The notes beneath the pieces were generated by a model that worked only from the letters and a program-made list of their open reading frames with translations, was not told where the DNA came from and ran no database searches. The position numbers and the translations under genes are program-made. A stretch of DNA of 64,000 nucleotides from assembly GCF_001267885.1 (NCBI RefSeq), contig NZ_CP012382.1, positions 6,683,001-6,747,000 on the forward strand, given 5' to 3'. Positions within the stretch are counted from its first letter, which is position 1. Each line of letters starts with the position of its first letter. Origin of the DNA: Streptomyces ambofaciens ATCC 23877 (GTDB lineage: Bacteria; Actinomycetota; Actinomycetes; Streptomycetales; Streptomycetaceae). Positions 52,941 through 62,100 of the stretch are shown here, in pieces.

Positions 52941-54458
52941 ATGGCACCAGAACCACCGCTGCTCAGCATGTCCGGCATCACCAAGTCCTTCCCCGGAGTC
53001 CGGGCCCTGGACGGCGTCGACCTCGACGTCCAGGCCGGCGAGGTGCACTGCCTGCTCGGCCAGAACGGCGCCGGCAAGTCCACCCTGATCAAGGTGCTGG
53101 CCGGTGCCCACCAGCCCGACACCGGCACCATCCGCTGGCGAGGCGAGGACGTCACCCTGCGCTCGCCCATCGCGGCCATGCGCCTCGGCATCGCCACCAT
53201 CTACCAGGAACTCGACCTGGTGGAGCACCTGTCGGTGGCCGAGAACGTCCACCTCGGCCACGAGCCGACCGCCGCCGGATTCGTCGTCCGGGCACGGGCG
53301 GCCAAAGCGTCGACGGCGCGGCTCCTGAAGCGACTCGGGCATCCGGAGGTCGATCCCGGGCGGCTGGTCGGGGAACTCTCGGCGGCACAGCAGCAGATCG
53401 TGTCCATGGCACGCGCGCTCTCGCACGACGTACGGCTGATCGTGATGGACGAGCCGTCCGCCGCCCTCGACCCGGACGAGGTCGACAACCTCTTCCGCAT
53501 CGTCACCGACCTCACCGCCGACGGTGTCGCCGTCGTCTACATCTCGCACCGCCTGGAGGAGATCCGCCGCATCGGCGACCGGGTCACCGTCCTCAAGGAC
53601 GGCCGGGCCGTCGCCGGCGGACTGCCCGCCAAGGAGACGCCCACCCGCGAGGTGGTGGCGCTGATGACCGGACGCAACGTGGAGTACGTCTTCCCGGAGC
53701 GGCCCGCCGCCCCGGCGGCGGGAGAGCCCGTGCTCAGCGTGCGGGGACTGTCCAGGGAGGGCGAGTTCGCCCCCCTCGACCTGGAGGTCCGCCCCGGCGA
53801 GATCGTCGGCCTCGCCGGACTCGTCGGCTCGGGCCGCTCCGAGATCCTGGAGACGGTCTACGGAGCCCGCAAGGCGAGCACCGGACAGGTCCTCGTCGAC
53901 GGTCGTCCGCTGCGGCCGGGCAGCGTGCGCGCCGCGGTGCGCGCCGGCCTCGGGCTCGCTCCCGAGGAACGCAAGGCGCAGGCGCTGCTGATGCTGGAGT
54001 CCGTCACCCGCAACGTGTCGGTCTCCGCCATGTCCCGCTTCTCGCGCGGCGGCTGGATCGACCAGGGGGCCGAACTCGGGGCGGCCCGCGCGGCCACCCG
54101 CGAGCTGTCCCTGCGGCCCGACAACCCCTCGGCGCCCGTGCGCACCCTCTCCGGCGGCAACCAGCAGAAGGCGGTCCTCGCCCGCTGGCTGCTGCGCGGC
54201 TGCCGGGTCCTGCTGCTCGACGAACCCACCCGCGGCGTCGACGTCGGCGCCCGCGCCGAGCTCTACGCGGTCGTCCGCCGCCTCGCCGACGAGGGCCTCG
54301 CCGTCCTGCTGGTCTCCAGCGAGGTGCCCGAGGTACTGGGCCTCGCCGACCGCGTGCTGGTGCTGCGCGAGGGCCGTGTCGTGCACGAGGCCCCCGCCCG
54401 CGAACTCGACGAACACCGCGTACTCGACCTCGTGATGGAAGGAAGCCCGGCGTCATGA
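52941..54458 (+). CDS. Sugar ABC transporter ATP-binding protein (RbsA-type, two cassettes)
   Basis: This 505-residue ATPase energises a ribose/xylose-type (CUT2) importer. Two ABC cassettes are fused. The first (about 8-240) has Walker A GQNGAGKST, signature LSAAQQQIVSMA and Walker B LIVMDEPSAALD. The second (about 258-495) has the degenerate Walker A GLVGSGRSE, without the lysine, with LSGGNQQKAVLA and LLLDEPTRGVD. This asymmetry is usual for RbsA/MglA. It overlaps the permease start by four bases (ATGA). The ATG at 52941 is preceded by GAGGGGACCTCAC. CUT2 systems import monosaccharides or small polyols; the solute is unknown. Confidence 0.95.
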   Translation: MAPEPPLLSMSGITKSFPGVRALDGVDLDVQAGEVHCLLGQNGAGKSTLIKVLAGAHQPDTGTIRWRGEDVTLRSPIAAMRLGIATIYQELDLVEHLSVAENVHLGHEPTAAGFVVRARAAKASTARLLKRLGHPEVDPGRLVGELSAAQQQIVSMARALSHDVRLIVMDEPSAALDPDEVDNLFRIVTDLTADGVAVVYISHRLEEIRRIGDRVTVLKDGRAVAGGLPAKETPTREVVALMTGRNVEYVFPERPAAPAAGEPVLSVRGLSREGEFAPLDLEVRPGEIVGLAGLVGSGRSEILETVYGARKASTGQVLVDGRPLRPGSVRAAVRAGLGLAPEERKAQALLMLESVTRNVSVSAMSRFSRGGWIDQGAELGAARAATRELSLRPDNPSAPVRTLSGGNQQKAVLARWLLRGCRVLLLDEPTRGVDVGARAELYAVVRRLADEGLAVLLVSSEVPEVLGLADRVLVLREGRVVHEAPARELDEHRVLDLVMEGSPAS

Positions 54459-55474
54459 CGCAGCACGTGTCCCCGCCCCGGGACGGCACCGGCAAGGCGG
54501 CTCCGGTGGACGGCCCGCCCGCCTGGCGAGTCCAGTTGGGCCGCGCCGACGTCCGCACCCTCACCCTGCTCGGGGTGCTCGCCGCACTCGTCCTCATCGG
54601 CGGCATCACCCAGCCCGACTCGTTCCTGGACACCCGCAACCTCCAGCTGGTGCTCACCCAGGCGTCCGTGATCGGCGTCGTCACCGTCGGCATGACCTTC
54701 GTCATCGTCTCCGGCGGCATCGACCTCTCCGTCGGCGCCATCGTCGCCCTCGCCTCGGTGTGGGCGACCACGGTCGCCACCCAGGAGTACGGCTTCGTCG
54801 GCATCCTGTTCACGGCGGTCGTCGTCGGCGTGGGCTGCGGGCTGGTCAACGGGGTGCTCATCGCGTTCGGGCAGATGGTGCCGTTCATCGCCACCCTCGC
54901 CATGCTGGCCTCGGCGCGCGGCCTCGCGCTCCAGATCACCGACGGACGCACCCAGGTCGTCACCGTCCCGAGCGTCCTGGACCTCGGCGAACGCGACTCC
55001 TACGTGCTCGGCATCCCGCCCCTGGTCCTGGTGTTCGCCGCCGTCACGGTCATCGGCTGGCTGGTGCTCAACCGCACCACCTTCGGCCGCCGCACCGTGG
55101 CCGTCGGCGGCAACGCCGAGGCCGCCCGGCTCGCCGGCATCGACGTCCGCCGCCAGCGCCTCTACCTCTACCTGCTGTCCGGGCTGTGCTGCGGCATCGC
55201 CGCCTTCCTGCTGATCGTCCTGGCCGGCTCCGGCCAGAACACCAACGGCAACCTCTACGAACTCGACGCCATCGCCGCCGCGATCATCGGCGGGACGCTG
55301 CTGACCGGCGGGCGGGGCCACATCCTCGGCTCCGTGCTCGGCGTCCTGATCTTCACCACCATCACCAACATCTTCGCCCTGAACAACCTGCAGACCGACG
55401 TGCAGCAGATCGCCAAGGGCGCGATCATCGTCGCCGCCGTGCTGGTCCAGCGCCGTACCGCAAGCACGCACTGA
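54455..55474 (+). CDS. Sugar ABC transporter permease (RbsC-type)
   Basis: This 339-residue membrane subunit belongs to the BPD_transp_2 family of CUT2 importers. About eight to ten helices are visible; conserved blocks are FVIVSGGIDLSVGAIVALASV, VNGVLIAFGQMVPFIATLAMLASARGLAL and the C-terminal DAIAAAIIGGTLLTGGRGHILGSVLG, each typical of RbsC. Its ATG overlaps the ATPase stop by four bases. The hydrophilic first 25 residues are cytoplasmic. It is followed after 17 bp by the binding-protein gene, so ATPase, permease and binding protein form one operon in the order A-C-B. Confidence 0.95.
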   Translation: MTQHVSPPRDGTGKAAPVDGPPAWRVQLGRADVRTLTLLGVLAALVLIGGITQPDSFLDTRNLQLVLTQASVIGVVTVGMTFVIVSGGIDLSVGAIVALASVWATTVATQEYGFVGILFTAVVVGVGCGLVNGVLIAFGQMVPFIATLAMLASARGLALQITDGRTQVVTVPSVLDLGERDSYVLGIPPLVLVFAAVTVIGWLVLNRTTFGRRTVAVGGNAEAARLAGIDVRRQRLYLYLLSGLCCGIAAFLLIVLAGSGQNTNGNLYELDAIAAAIIGGTLLTGGRGHILGSVLGVLIFTTITNIFALNNLQTDVQQIAKGAIIVAAVLVQRRTASTH

Positions 55475-55491
55475 GGAAAGGGTCCACCGTC

Positions 55492-56535
55492 ATGACGAAC
55501 CTCCCGAGCCGCAGAGGACTGCTCTTCGGAGCGGCCGCCGTGTCCGCCGGCGTGGTCCTCACCGGCTGCACGAGCAACGACCCCGACGACGGCGACGACA
55601 AGGCAGCGGACACGCAGCCGGCCGCCGACGACCAGCCCGGCAAGCAGGTCACCATCGGCTACGCCGGCCCGCAGGCCGACCACGGCTGGCTCAACGCCGT
55701 CAACGACCAGGCGCAGAAGCGCGCCGAGAAGTACTCGGACGTCACGCTCGAGGTCACCGAGGGCTCCAACGACACCGCCCAGCAGATCGGTCAGATCGAG
55801 ACCCTGATCAACAAGAAGGTCGACGTCCTGGTCGTCCTGCCCGCCGACGGCAAGGCCCTCACCCAGGTCGGGCTCAAGGCGATGCGCGCCGGCATCCCGG
55901 TCGTCAACCTCGACCGCATCTTCAACAGCCCGCAGGCCTACCGCTGCTGGGTCGGCGGCGACAACTACGGCATGGGCCTCAACGCCGCCCACTACATAGG
56001 CGAGAAGCTCAAGGGCAAGTCCGGCGCCAAGGTCATCGAGCTGGCCGGCCTGGACAACCTGGAGCTGACCCAGCAGCGCACCAAGGGCTTCGACGACGGT
56101 CTGAAGAACTACCCCAACATCCAGAAGGTGGCCCGCCAGGCCGCCGAGTTCACGGTCGAGTCGGGCCAGGCCAAGATGGCCCAGCTGCTCCAGGCCCAGT
56201 CCCAGTTCGACGCCCTGTGGAACCACGACGACGACCAGGGCGTGGGCGCGCTGCGCGCCATCGAGCAGGCGGGCCGCGACGACTTCCTGATGGTCGGCGG
56301 CGCGGGAGCGCTCTCCGCCTTCCAGGCCATCAAGGCGGACAGCGGCGTGCTGAAGGCCACCGTGCTCTACCCGCCCACCATGGCCGCCTCCGCGATCGAC
56401 CTCGCCCGCGCCCTCGGTCAGGGCAAGGGCGTCAGCGGGCTCGCCGAGTTCGAGATCCCCTCGACCGTCACCTGCTACTCGGCCGTCGTCGACAAGGAGA
56501 ACGTGGACCAGTACATGTCCACGGGCTTCAAGTGA
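55492..56535 (+). CDS. Sugar-binding lipoprotein (RbsB-type) with Tat-like signal
   Basis: This 347-residue extracellular lipoprotein captures the sugar for the importer. The signal has a twin-arginine start (SRRGLLFG, residues 6-13) and a lipobox LTGC, so it is probably Tat-exported and then lipid-anchored at that Cys. The mature protein is a periplasmic-binding protein type 1 of the RbsB class: VTIGYAGPQADHGWLNAVNDQAQ, QIETLINKKVDVLVVLPADG, GIPVVNLDRIF and the closing block TVLYPPTMAASAIDLARAL. The ATG at 55492 follows GAGGAAAGGG. A hairpin lies 16 bp after the stop, which may keep the binding protein more abundant than the downstream enzymes. Confidence 0.94.
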   Translation: MTNLPSRRGLLFGAAAVSAGVVLTGCTSNDPDDGDDKAADTQPAADDQPGKQVTIGYAGPQADHGWLNAVNDQAQKRAEKYSDVTLEVTEGSNDTAQQIGQIETLINKKVDVLVVLPADGKALTQVGLKAMRAGIPVVNLDRIFNSPQAYRCWVGGDNYGMGLNAAHYIGEKLKGKSGAKVIELAGLDNLELTQQRTKGFDDGLKNYPNIQKVARQAAEFTVESGQAKMAQLLQAQSQFDALWNHDDDQGVGALRAIEQAGRDDFLMVGGAGALSAFQAIKADSGVLKATVLYPPTMAASAIDLARALGQGKGVSGLAEFEIPSTVTCYSAVVDKENVDQYMSTGFK

Positions 56536-56551
56536 CGGGCACCAAGTGACG

Positions 56552-56568
56552 GCTGCCGCCCCGGCAGC
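56552..56568 (+). terminator. Short hairpin between binding-protein and oxidoreductase genes
   Basis: Arms GCTGCCG (56552-56558) and CGGCAGC (56562-56568) pair perfectly with a three-base loop. It may act as a partial terminator or mRNA stabiliser inside the operon. Confidence 0.45.
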
Positions 56569-56633
56569 GGCCTGACCAGCCGGCCGGGGCGGGGCCCACC
56601 CCCACCGCGCCACGACGACGAGGAGGACATCCG

Positions 56634-57911
56634 ATGGGACAGCCGCAGCAGCCCGAGGGGGCCGGAGCGGGGGCAGCAGCCACCGGCACCGGGACCGACA
56701 GCGGGACCGGGACCAGGGCGACGGGGGCATCCGCGACCAGACCGCCGCTGCGCGTCGGCATGGTCGGCTACGCCTTCATGGGTGCCGCACACTCCCAGGG
56801 CTGGCGCACCGCCGGCCGGGTCTTCGACCTGCCGCTGAACCCGGTCCTGGCCGCGATCTGCGGACGGGACGCCGACGCCGTGCGCACCGCGGCCGACCGG
56901 CACGGCTGGGCGAGCACCGAGACCGACTGGCGGGCCCTGGTCGAACGGGACGACATCGACCTCGTCGACATCTGCACCCCCGGCGACAGCCACGCGGAGA
57001 TCGCGCTCGCCGCGCTCGCCGCCGGCAAGCACGTCCTGTGCGAGAAGCCCCTCGCCAACACCGTGGGCGAGGCGGAGGCGATGACCAGGGCCGCCGACGA
57101 GGCCGCCGCACGCGGCCAGTTGGCCATGGTCGGCTTCAACTACCGCCGCGTGCCGGCCACCGCGCTGGCACGGCGGATGGTGGCGGCGGGCCGCGTCGGA
57201 CGCCTCAGGCACGTGCGGGTGACGTACCTCCAGGACTGGCTGGTGGACCCGAACTCGCCGCTGACCTGGCGGCTGCGCAAGGAACTGGCCGGCTCGGGCG
57301 CCCTGGGCGACCTCGGCGCGCACATCGTCGACCTCGCGCAGTACCTGACGGGGGAGCGGATCGCGGGCGTCTCCGCCCTCACCGAGACCTTCGTCCGGGA
57401 ACGCCCGCTTCCGGCCGGTGCCGCCCGGGGGCTCTCGGCCGGCTCGGCGGACGGCACCATGGGCCAGGTCACCGTGGACGACGCCGCCGTGTTCACCGGC
57501 CGCCTCACCTCGGGCGCCCTGGTCTCCTTCGAGGCCACCCGCTACGCCACCGGCCGCAAGAACGCCCTCCGGATCGAGCTCAACGGCGAACGCGGCTCGC
57601 TCGCCTTCGACCTGGAGCGGCTCAACGAGCTGTCGTACCACGACGGTACGGAGCAGGGGGAGCACGCCGGCTTCCGCCGCATCCTGGTCACCGAACCCGA
57701 GCACCCCTACCTGGACGCCTGGTGGCCGCCCGGCCACGGGCTCGGCTACGAGCACTCCTTCGTCCACCAGGCGCGCGACCTCGTGCACGCCGTCGCCGAG
57801 GGGCGCCGGCCGGAACCCTCCTTCGCCGACGGGCTCCAGGTGCAGCGCGTCCTCGCGGCGGTCGAGGAGAGCGCCGAGAAGAACTCCGTCTACACCCCGA
57901 TCGCCCCCTGA
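56634..57911 (+). CDS. Gfo/Idh/MocA-family oxidoreductase
   Basis: This 425-residue NAD(P)-dependent dehydrogenase of the glucose-fructose oxidoreductase/inositol dehydrogenase family has a Rossmann domain from residue 40 ([18 protein letters not shown]; the glycine motif is G-x-x-x-M-G) and the family motif CEKPLANT with its catalytic Lys. The C-terminal alpha/beta domain carries [19 protein letters not shown], whose Asp and His complete the active site. The Gly/Ala/Thr-rich first 35 residues look unstructured. Members oxidise a sugar hydroxyl, often C3, to a ketone. Its position between a sugar importer and a TIM-barrel isomerase/lyase suggests the first intracellular catabolic step. Start ATG at 56634 after GAGGAGGAC. 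Confidence 0.93.
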   Translation: MGQPQQPEGAGAGAAATGTGTDSGTGTRATGASATRPPLRVGMVGYAFMGAAHSQGWRTAGRVFDLPLNPVLAAICGRDADAVRTAADRHGWASTETDWRALVERDDIDLVDICTPGDSHAEIALAALAAGKHVLCEKPLANTVGEAEAMTRAADEAAARGQLAMVGFNYRRVPATALARRMVAAGRVGRLRHVRVTYLQDWLVDPNSPLTWRLRKELAGSGALGDLGAHIVDLAQYLTGERIAGVSALTETFVRERPLPAGAARGLSAGSADGTMGQVTVDDAAVFTGRLTSGALVSFEATRYATGRKNALRIELNGERGSLAFDLERLNELSYHDGTEQGEHAGFRRILVTEPEHPYLDAWWPPGHGLGYEHSFVHQARDLVHAVAEGRRPEPSFADGLQVQRVLAAVEESAEKNSVYTPIAP

Positions 57912-57927
57912 GGAGGCTGGCAGCGAC

Positions 57928-58926
57928 ATGCCGCGCAACTTCACTCTCTTCACCGGCCAGTGGGCGGACCTGCCCCTGGAGGAGGTCTGCCGCCTCGCCC
58001 GCGACTTCGGCTACGATGGCCTGGAGCTCGCCTGCTGGGGCGACCACTTCGAGGTCGACAAGGCCCTCGCCGACCCCTCCTACGTCGACTCCCGCCACCA
58101 GCTGCTCGACAAGTACGGCCTCAAGTGCTGGGCGATCTCCAACCACCTGGTCGGCCAGGCGGTCTGCGACGCCATCATCGACGAGCGCCACGAGGCGATC
58201 CTCCCCGCCCGCATCTGGGGCGACGGTGACGCGGAGGGCGTGCGGCAGCGCGCCGCGGCCGAGCTCAAGGACACCGCCCGGGCCGCCGCACGCCTCGGCG
58301 TGGACACCGTCATCGGCTTCACCGGCTCGGCCATCTGGCACCTGGTCGCCATGTTCCCGCCCGCCCCGGAGTCGATGATCGAGCGGGGGTACCAGGACTT
58401 CGCGGACCGCTGGAACCCCATCCTCGACGTCTTCGACGCCGAGGGCGTGAGGTTCGCCCACGAGGTCCACCCCAGCGAGATCGCCTACGACTACTGGACG
58501 ACCCAGCGCGCCCTGGAGGCCGTGGACCACCGGCCCGCCTTCGGCCTCAACTTCGACCCCTCCCACTTCGTGTGGCAGGACCTCGACCCGGTCGGCTTCC
58601 TGTGGGACTTCCGCGACCGGATCTACCACGTCGACTGCAAGGAGGCCCGCAAGCGCCTCGACGGCCGTAACGGGCGCCTCGGCTCCCACCTGCCGTGGGG
58701 GGACCCGCGCCGCGGCTGGGACTTCGTGTCGGCCGGGCACGGCGACGTCCCCTGGGAGGACGTCTTCCGCATGCTGCGCTCCATCGACTACCAGGGCCCG
58801 GTCTCCGTCGAGTGGGAGGACGCCGGCATGGACCGGTTGCAGGGCGCCCCCGAGGCCCTCACCCGTCTCAAGGCCTTCGACTTCGACCCGCCCAGCGCGT
58901 CCTTCGACGCCGCCTTCAACAGCTGA
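57928..58926 (+). CDS. Sugar phosphate isomerase/epimerase-like TIM-barrel protein
   Basis: This 332-residue AP-endonuclease-2-fold (beta/alpha)8 protein carries the metal-site residues spread as in xylose-isomerase-like enzymes: [14 protein letters not shown] (Glu), [12 protein letters not shown] (Asp/His), [10 protein letters not shown] and [13 protein letters not shown] (last Glu). It may isomerise, epimerise or eliminate from a keto-sugar. Related barrels act with Gfo/Idh/MocA enzymes in C-glycoside and 3-keto-glycoside breakdown, but the substrate here cannot be read. The ATG at 57928 follows GAGGAGG, 16 bp after the dehydrogenase stop, so the two are one transcription unit. A terminator hairpin follows at 58955. 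Confidence 0.92.
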   Translation: MPRNFTLFTGQWADLPLEEVCRLARDFGYDGLELACWGDHFEVDKALADPSYVDSRHQLLDKYGLKCWAISNHLVGQAVCDAIIDERHEAILPARIWGDGDAEGVRQRAAAELKDTARAAARLGVDTVIGFTGSAIWHLVAMFPPAPESMIERGYQDFADRWNPILDVFDAEGVRFAHEVHPSEIAYDYWTTQRALEAVDHRPAFGLNFDPSHFVWQDLDPVGFLWDFRDRIYHVDCKEARKRLDGRNGRLGSHLPWGDPRRGWDFVSAGHGDVPWEDVFRMLRSIDYQGPVSVEWEDAGMDRLQGAPEALTRLKAFDFDPPSASFDAAFNS

Positions 58927-58954
58927 TCAGACCGCCCGACGGCAGGTCGGGGAC

Positions 58955-58980
58955 GGGGGCCGGCAGGTTCGCCGGTCCCC
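58955..58980 (+). terminator. Terminator after the isomerase gene
   Basis: Arms GGGGGCCGGC (58955-58964) and GCCGGTCCCC (58971-58980) form a 10-bp stem with one G-U pair and a six-base loop, 28 bp after the isomerase stop. It marks the end of the importer/dehydrogenase operon. Confidence 0.72.
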
Positions 58981-59002
58981 GGTCCGGCCTGCCCGCATCC
59001 CG

Positions 59003-59025
59003 CTTTGTCCTGGATTGGGAAAAAG
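59003..59025. promoter_or_regulatory. Candidate ROK-type operator before the ThuA/DUF1080 gene
   Basis: This 23-bp element has CTTTGTCC at its left and GGAAAAAG at its right, the same ends and length as the palindrome at 51398-51420 before the ROK gene; only the central seven bases and one arm position differ. It lies about 170 bp upstream of the GTG of the secreted protein, after the terminator of the preceding operon, in the place expected for a promoter. Confidence 0.55.
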
Positions 59026-59193
59026 TTGAACCAGTCCGGGTCCAAGGGGTGTTGGGCCCGGAAGAACGCGGTTACCGTCCCTGATGTGTTCAGGACACCC
59101 ACGTCCCCGGGGTGACGGCGCACCCCGGAGCCCGCCGCACCGCACGTCTTCGCACCCGTTCCGTACGGCCCATCCCGTTCCCGGAGGGACTTC

Positions 59194-62100
59194 GTGCACA
59201 GAACCAGACTCAAGAGCACCAGGACCACGAGGCGCCCCAGGCTCCGCACCACCCTCGCCCTGTTCACCGGCCTGCTGCTGGCGGTGGGGACCCCGGCGAC
59301 CGTCGCCGGCGCCCACCCCGGACATCCGGAACACGACGAACCGGCGGCCGCCGAGGGGCAGTTCCAGCAGGTTCCGCTCGCCAAGGGCGAGCCCGAGATG
59401 GGTGAGCCGATGTCGCTCGCCGTGCTCCCGGACCGCAGCGTCCTGCACACCGCCCGCGACGGCACACTGCGCCTCACCGACCAGGGCGGCGTCACCAAGG
59501 TCGCCGGCAAGCTCGACGTCTACAGCCACGACGAGGAGGGCCTGCAGGGCGTAGGCATCGACCCGGACTTCGAGAAGAACCGGGCGATCTACCTCTACTA
59601 CGCCCCGCCGCTCGACACCCCCGCGGGCGACGCCCCGGAGACCGGCACCGCCGAGGACTTCAAGAAGTTCGACGGCGTCAACCGGCTCTCCCGCTTCGTG
59701 CTCAACGCCAACGGCACCCTGGACCTGGCCAGCGAGAAGAAGGTCCTGGACGTCGCGGCCTCCCGCGGCACCTGCTGCCACGTCGGCGGTGACATCGACT
59801 TCGACGCCGAGGGCAACCTGTACCTGTCCACCGGCGACGACTCCAACCCGTTCGCCTCCGACGGCTTCACGCCGATCGACGAGCGCCCGGACCGCAACCC
59901 GGCCTTCGACGCCCGCCGCAGCTCCGGCAACACCAACGACCTGCGCGGCAAGATCCTGCGCATCAAGGTCGCCGAGGACGGCTCGTACACCGTGCCGGAC
60001 GGCAACCTCTTCGCCCCGGGCACCGAGAAGACCCGCCCCGAGATCTACGCCATGGGCTTCCGCAACCCGTTCCGGATGAGCGTCGACGACAAGACCGGCA
60101 CCGTCTACGTCGGCGACTACGGACCCGACGCGGGCGCCGCCGACCCGAACCGCGGCCCGGCCGGACAGGTCGAGTTCGCCAAGGTCACCAAGGCCGCCAA
60201 CTTCGGCTGGCCGTTCTGCACGGGCAACAACGACCCCTACGTCGACTACGACTTCGCCACCAAGACCTCCGGTGAGAAGTTCGACTGCGCCGCCCCCAAG
60301 AACACCTCGCGGCACAACACCGGCCTGGTCGACCTGCCGCCCGCGCAGGCCGCCTGGATCCCGTACGACGGCGGCTCCGTGCCCGAGCTCGGCACCGGCT
60401 CCGAGTCCCCGATGGCCGGCCCGGTCTACCGCTACGACCCCGAGCTCGACTCCAGCGTGAAGTTCCCCGAGGAGTTCGACGGCGACTTCTTCGCCGGCGA
60501 GTTCGGCCGCCGCTGGATCAAGCGGATCGAGCAGAACGCCGACGGCACCGTCGCGAAGATCAACGACTTCCCGTGGACCGGCACCCAGATCATGGACATG
60601 GAGTTCGGCCCCGACGGCGCGCTCTACGTGCTGGACTACGGCGTCTCCTGGTTCCAGGGCGACGAGAACTCCGCGCTGTACCGCATCGAGAACGCCGAGG
60701 ACGGCTTCTCCCCGATCGCCGAGGTGAGCGCCGACAAGACGTCCGGAGCGGCCGGCCTCAAGGTGAAGTTCACCGCCTCCGTCAAGGACGCCGACTCCCC
60801 GGACCTCACCTACAGCTGGGACTTCGGCGACGGCACCAAGGGCGAGGGCCTCACCCCCACCCACAAGTACAAGAAGGTCGGCACCTACACCGCGACCTTC
60901 ACCGCGAAGGACCCCGAGGGCAACACCGGCAACGCCAGCGTCCGGATCGTGGTCGGCAACACCGCGCCCAAGCTGAGGATCGACGTCCCGGGCAACGGCG
61001 CCCTCGCCGCCTTCGGCGAGCCCGTCCCCTTCAAGGTGACCGTCACCGACCCCGAGGAGACCGTCGACTGCTCCAGGGTCAAGGTCGCCTACAGCCTCGG
61101 CCACGACTCCCACGCCCACGAGCTGACCAGCGAGATGGGCTGTGAGGGCACCCTGAACCCGCCGCCCGGCGACGGCGGCCACGACCCCAACGCCAACATC
61201 TACGGTGTCGTCGGCGCCAGCTACACCGACGGCGGGGCGAACGGCCAGGAGGCCCTGACCGGCACCGCCCGCACCGTGCTCCAGCCGCTGCACCGCCAGG
61301 CCGAGCACTTCGCCGCCCAGCAGGGCGTCACGGTCGTCGACAAGACCGGCGCCAACGGCGGCAAGACCGTCGGCAACATCGACGACGGCGACTGGATCTC
61401 CTTCAGCCCCTACAAGTTCGACGGGCAGAAGAAGCTCACCGTACGGGCCTCCTCCGGCGGCGCCGGCGGCTTCGTCGAACTGCGCACCGGCTCGCCCGAC
61501 GGCCCGCTGCACGGCTCGGCGTACATCCCGCCGACCGGCAGCTGGGAGACGTTCCAGGACGTCGACGTGCCGCTGCGGGCCCTGCCCAAGAAGACCACCG
61601 ACATCTACCTGGTCTTCAGGGGCGGCGAGGGCGCGCTGTACGACGTGGACGACTTCGAGTTCTCCAAGGAGCCGTTCAAGGGCGGCAAGAAGGTCCTGGT
61701 CTTCTCCAAGACGGCCGGCTTCCGCCACGACTCCATCCCCGAGGGCGTCGCCGCGCTGAAGGAGCTCGGCGCCCCGGCCGGCATCTCGGTCACCGCGACC
61801 GAGGAGGCCAAGCAGTTCACCACGGCCAACCTCGCCAAGTACGACGCGGTCGCCTTCCTGTCCACCACAGGTGACGTGCTCAATGCCGACCAGCAGAAGG
61901 CGTTCGAGGACTACGTCAAGAACGGCGGCGGCTACCTGGGCATCCACGCCGCCGCCGACACCGAGTACGACTGGGAGTTCTACGGCGGCCTCGTCGGCGC
62001 CCACTTCGACTCGCACCCGGCCATCCAGAAGGCCACCGTACGCGTCGAGGAGCACGACCACCCGTCCACCGCGCACCTCGGCGACACCTGGGAGCGCACC

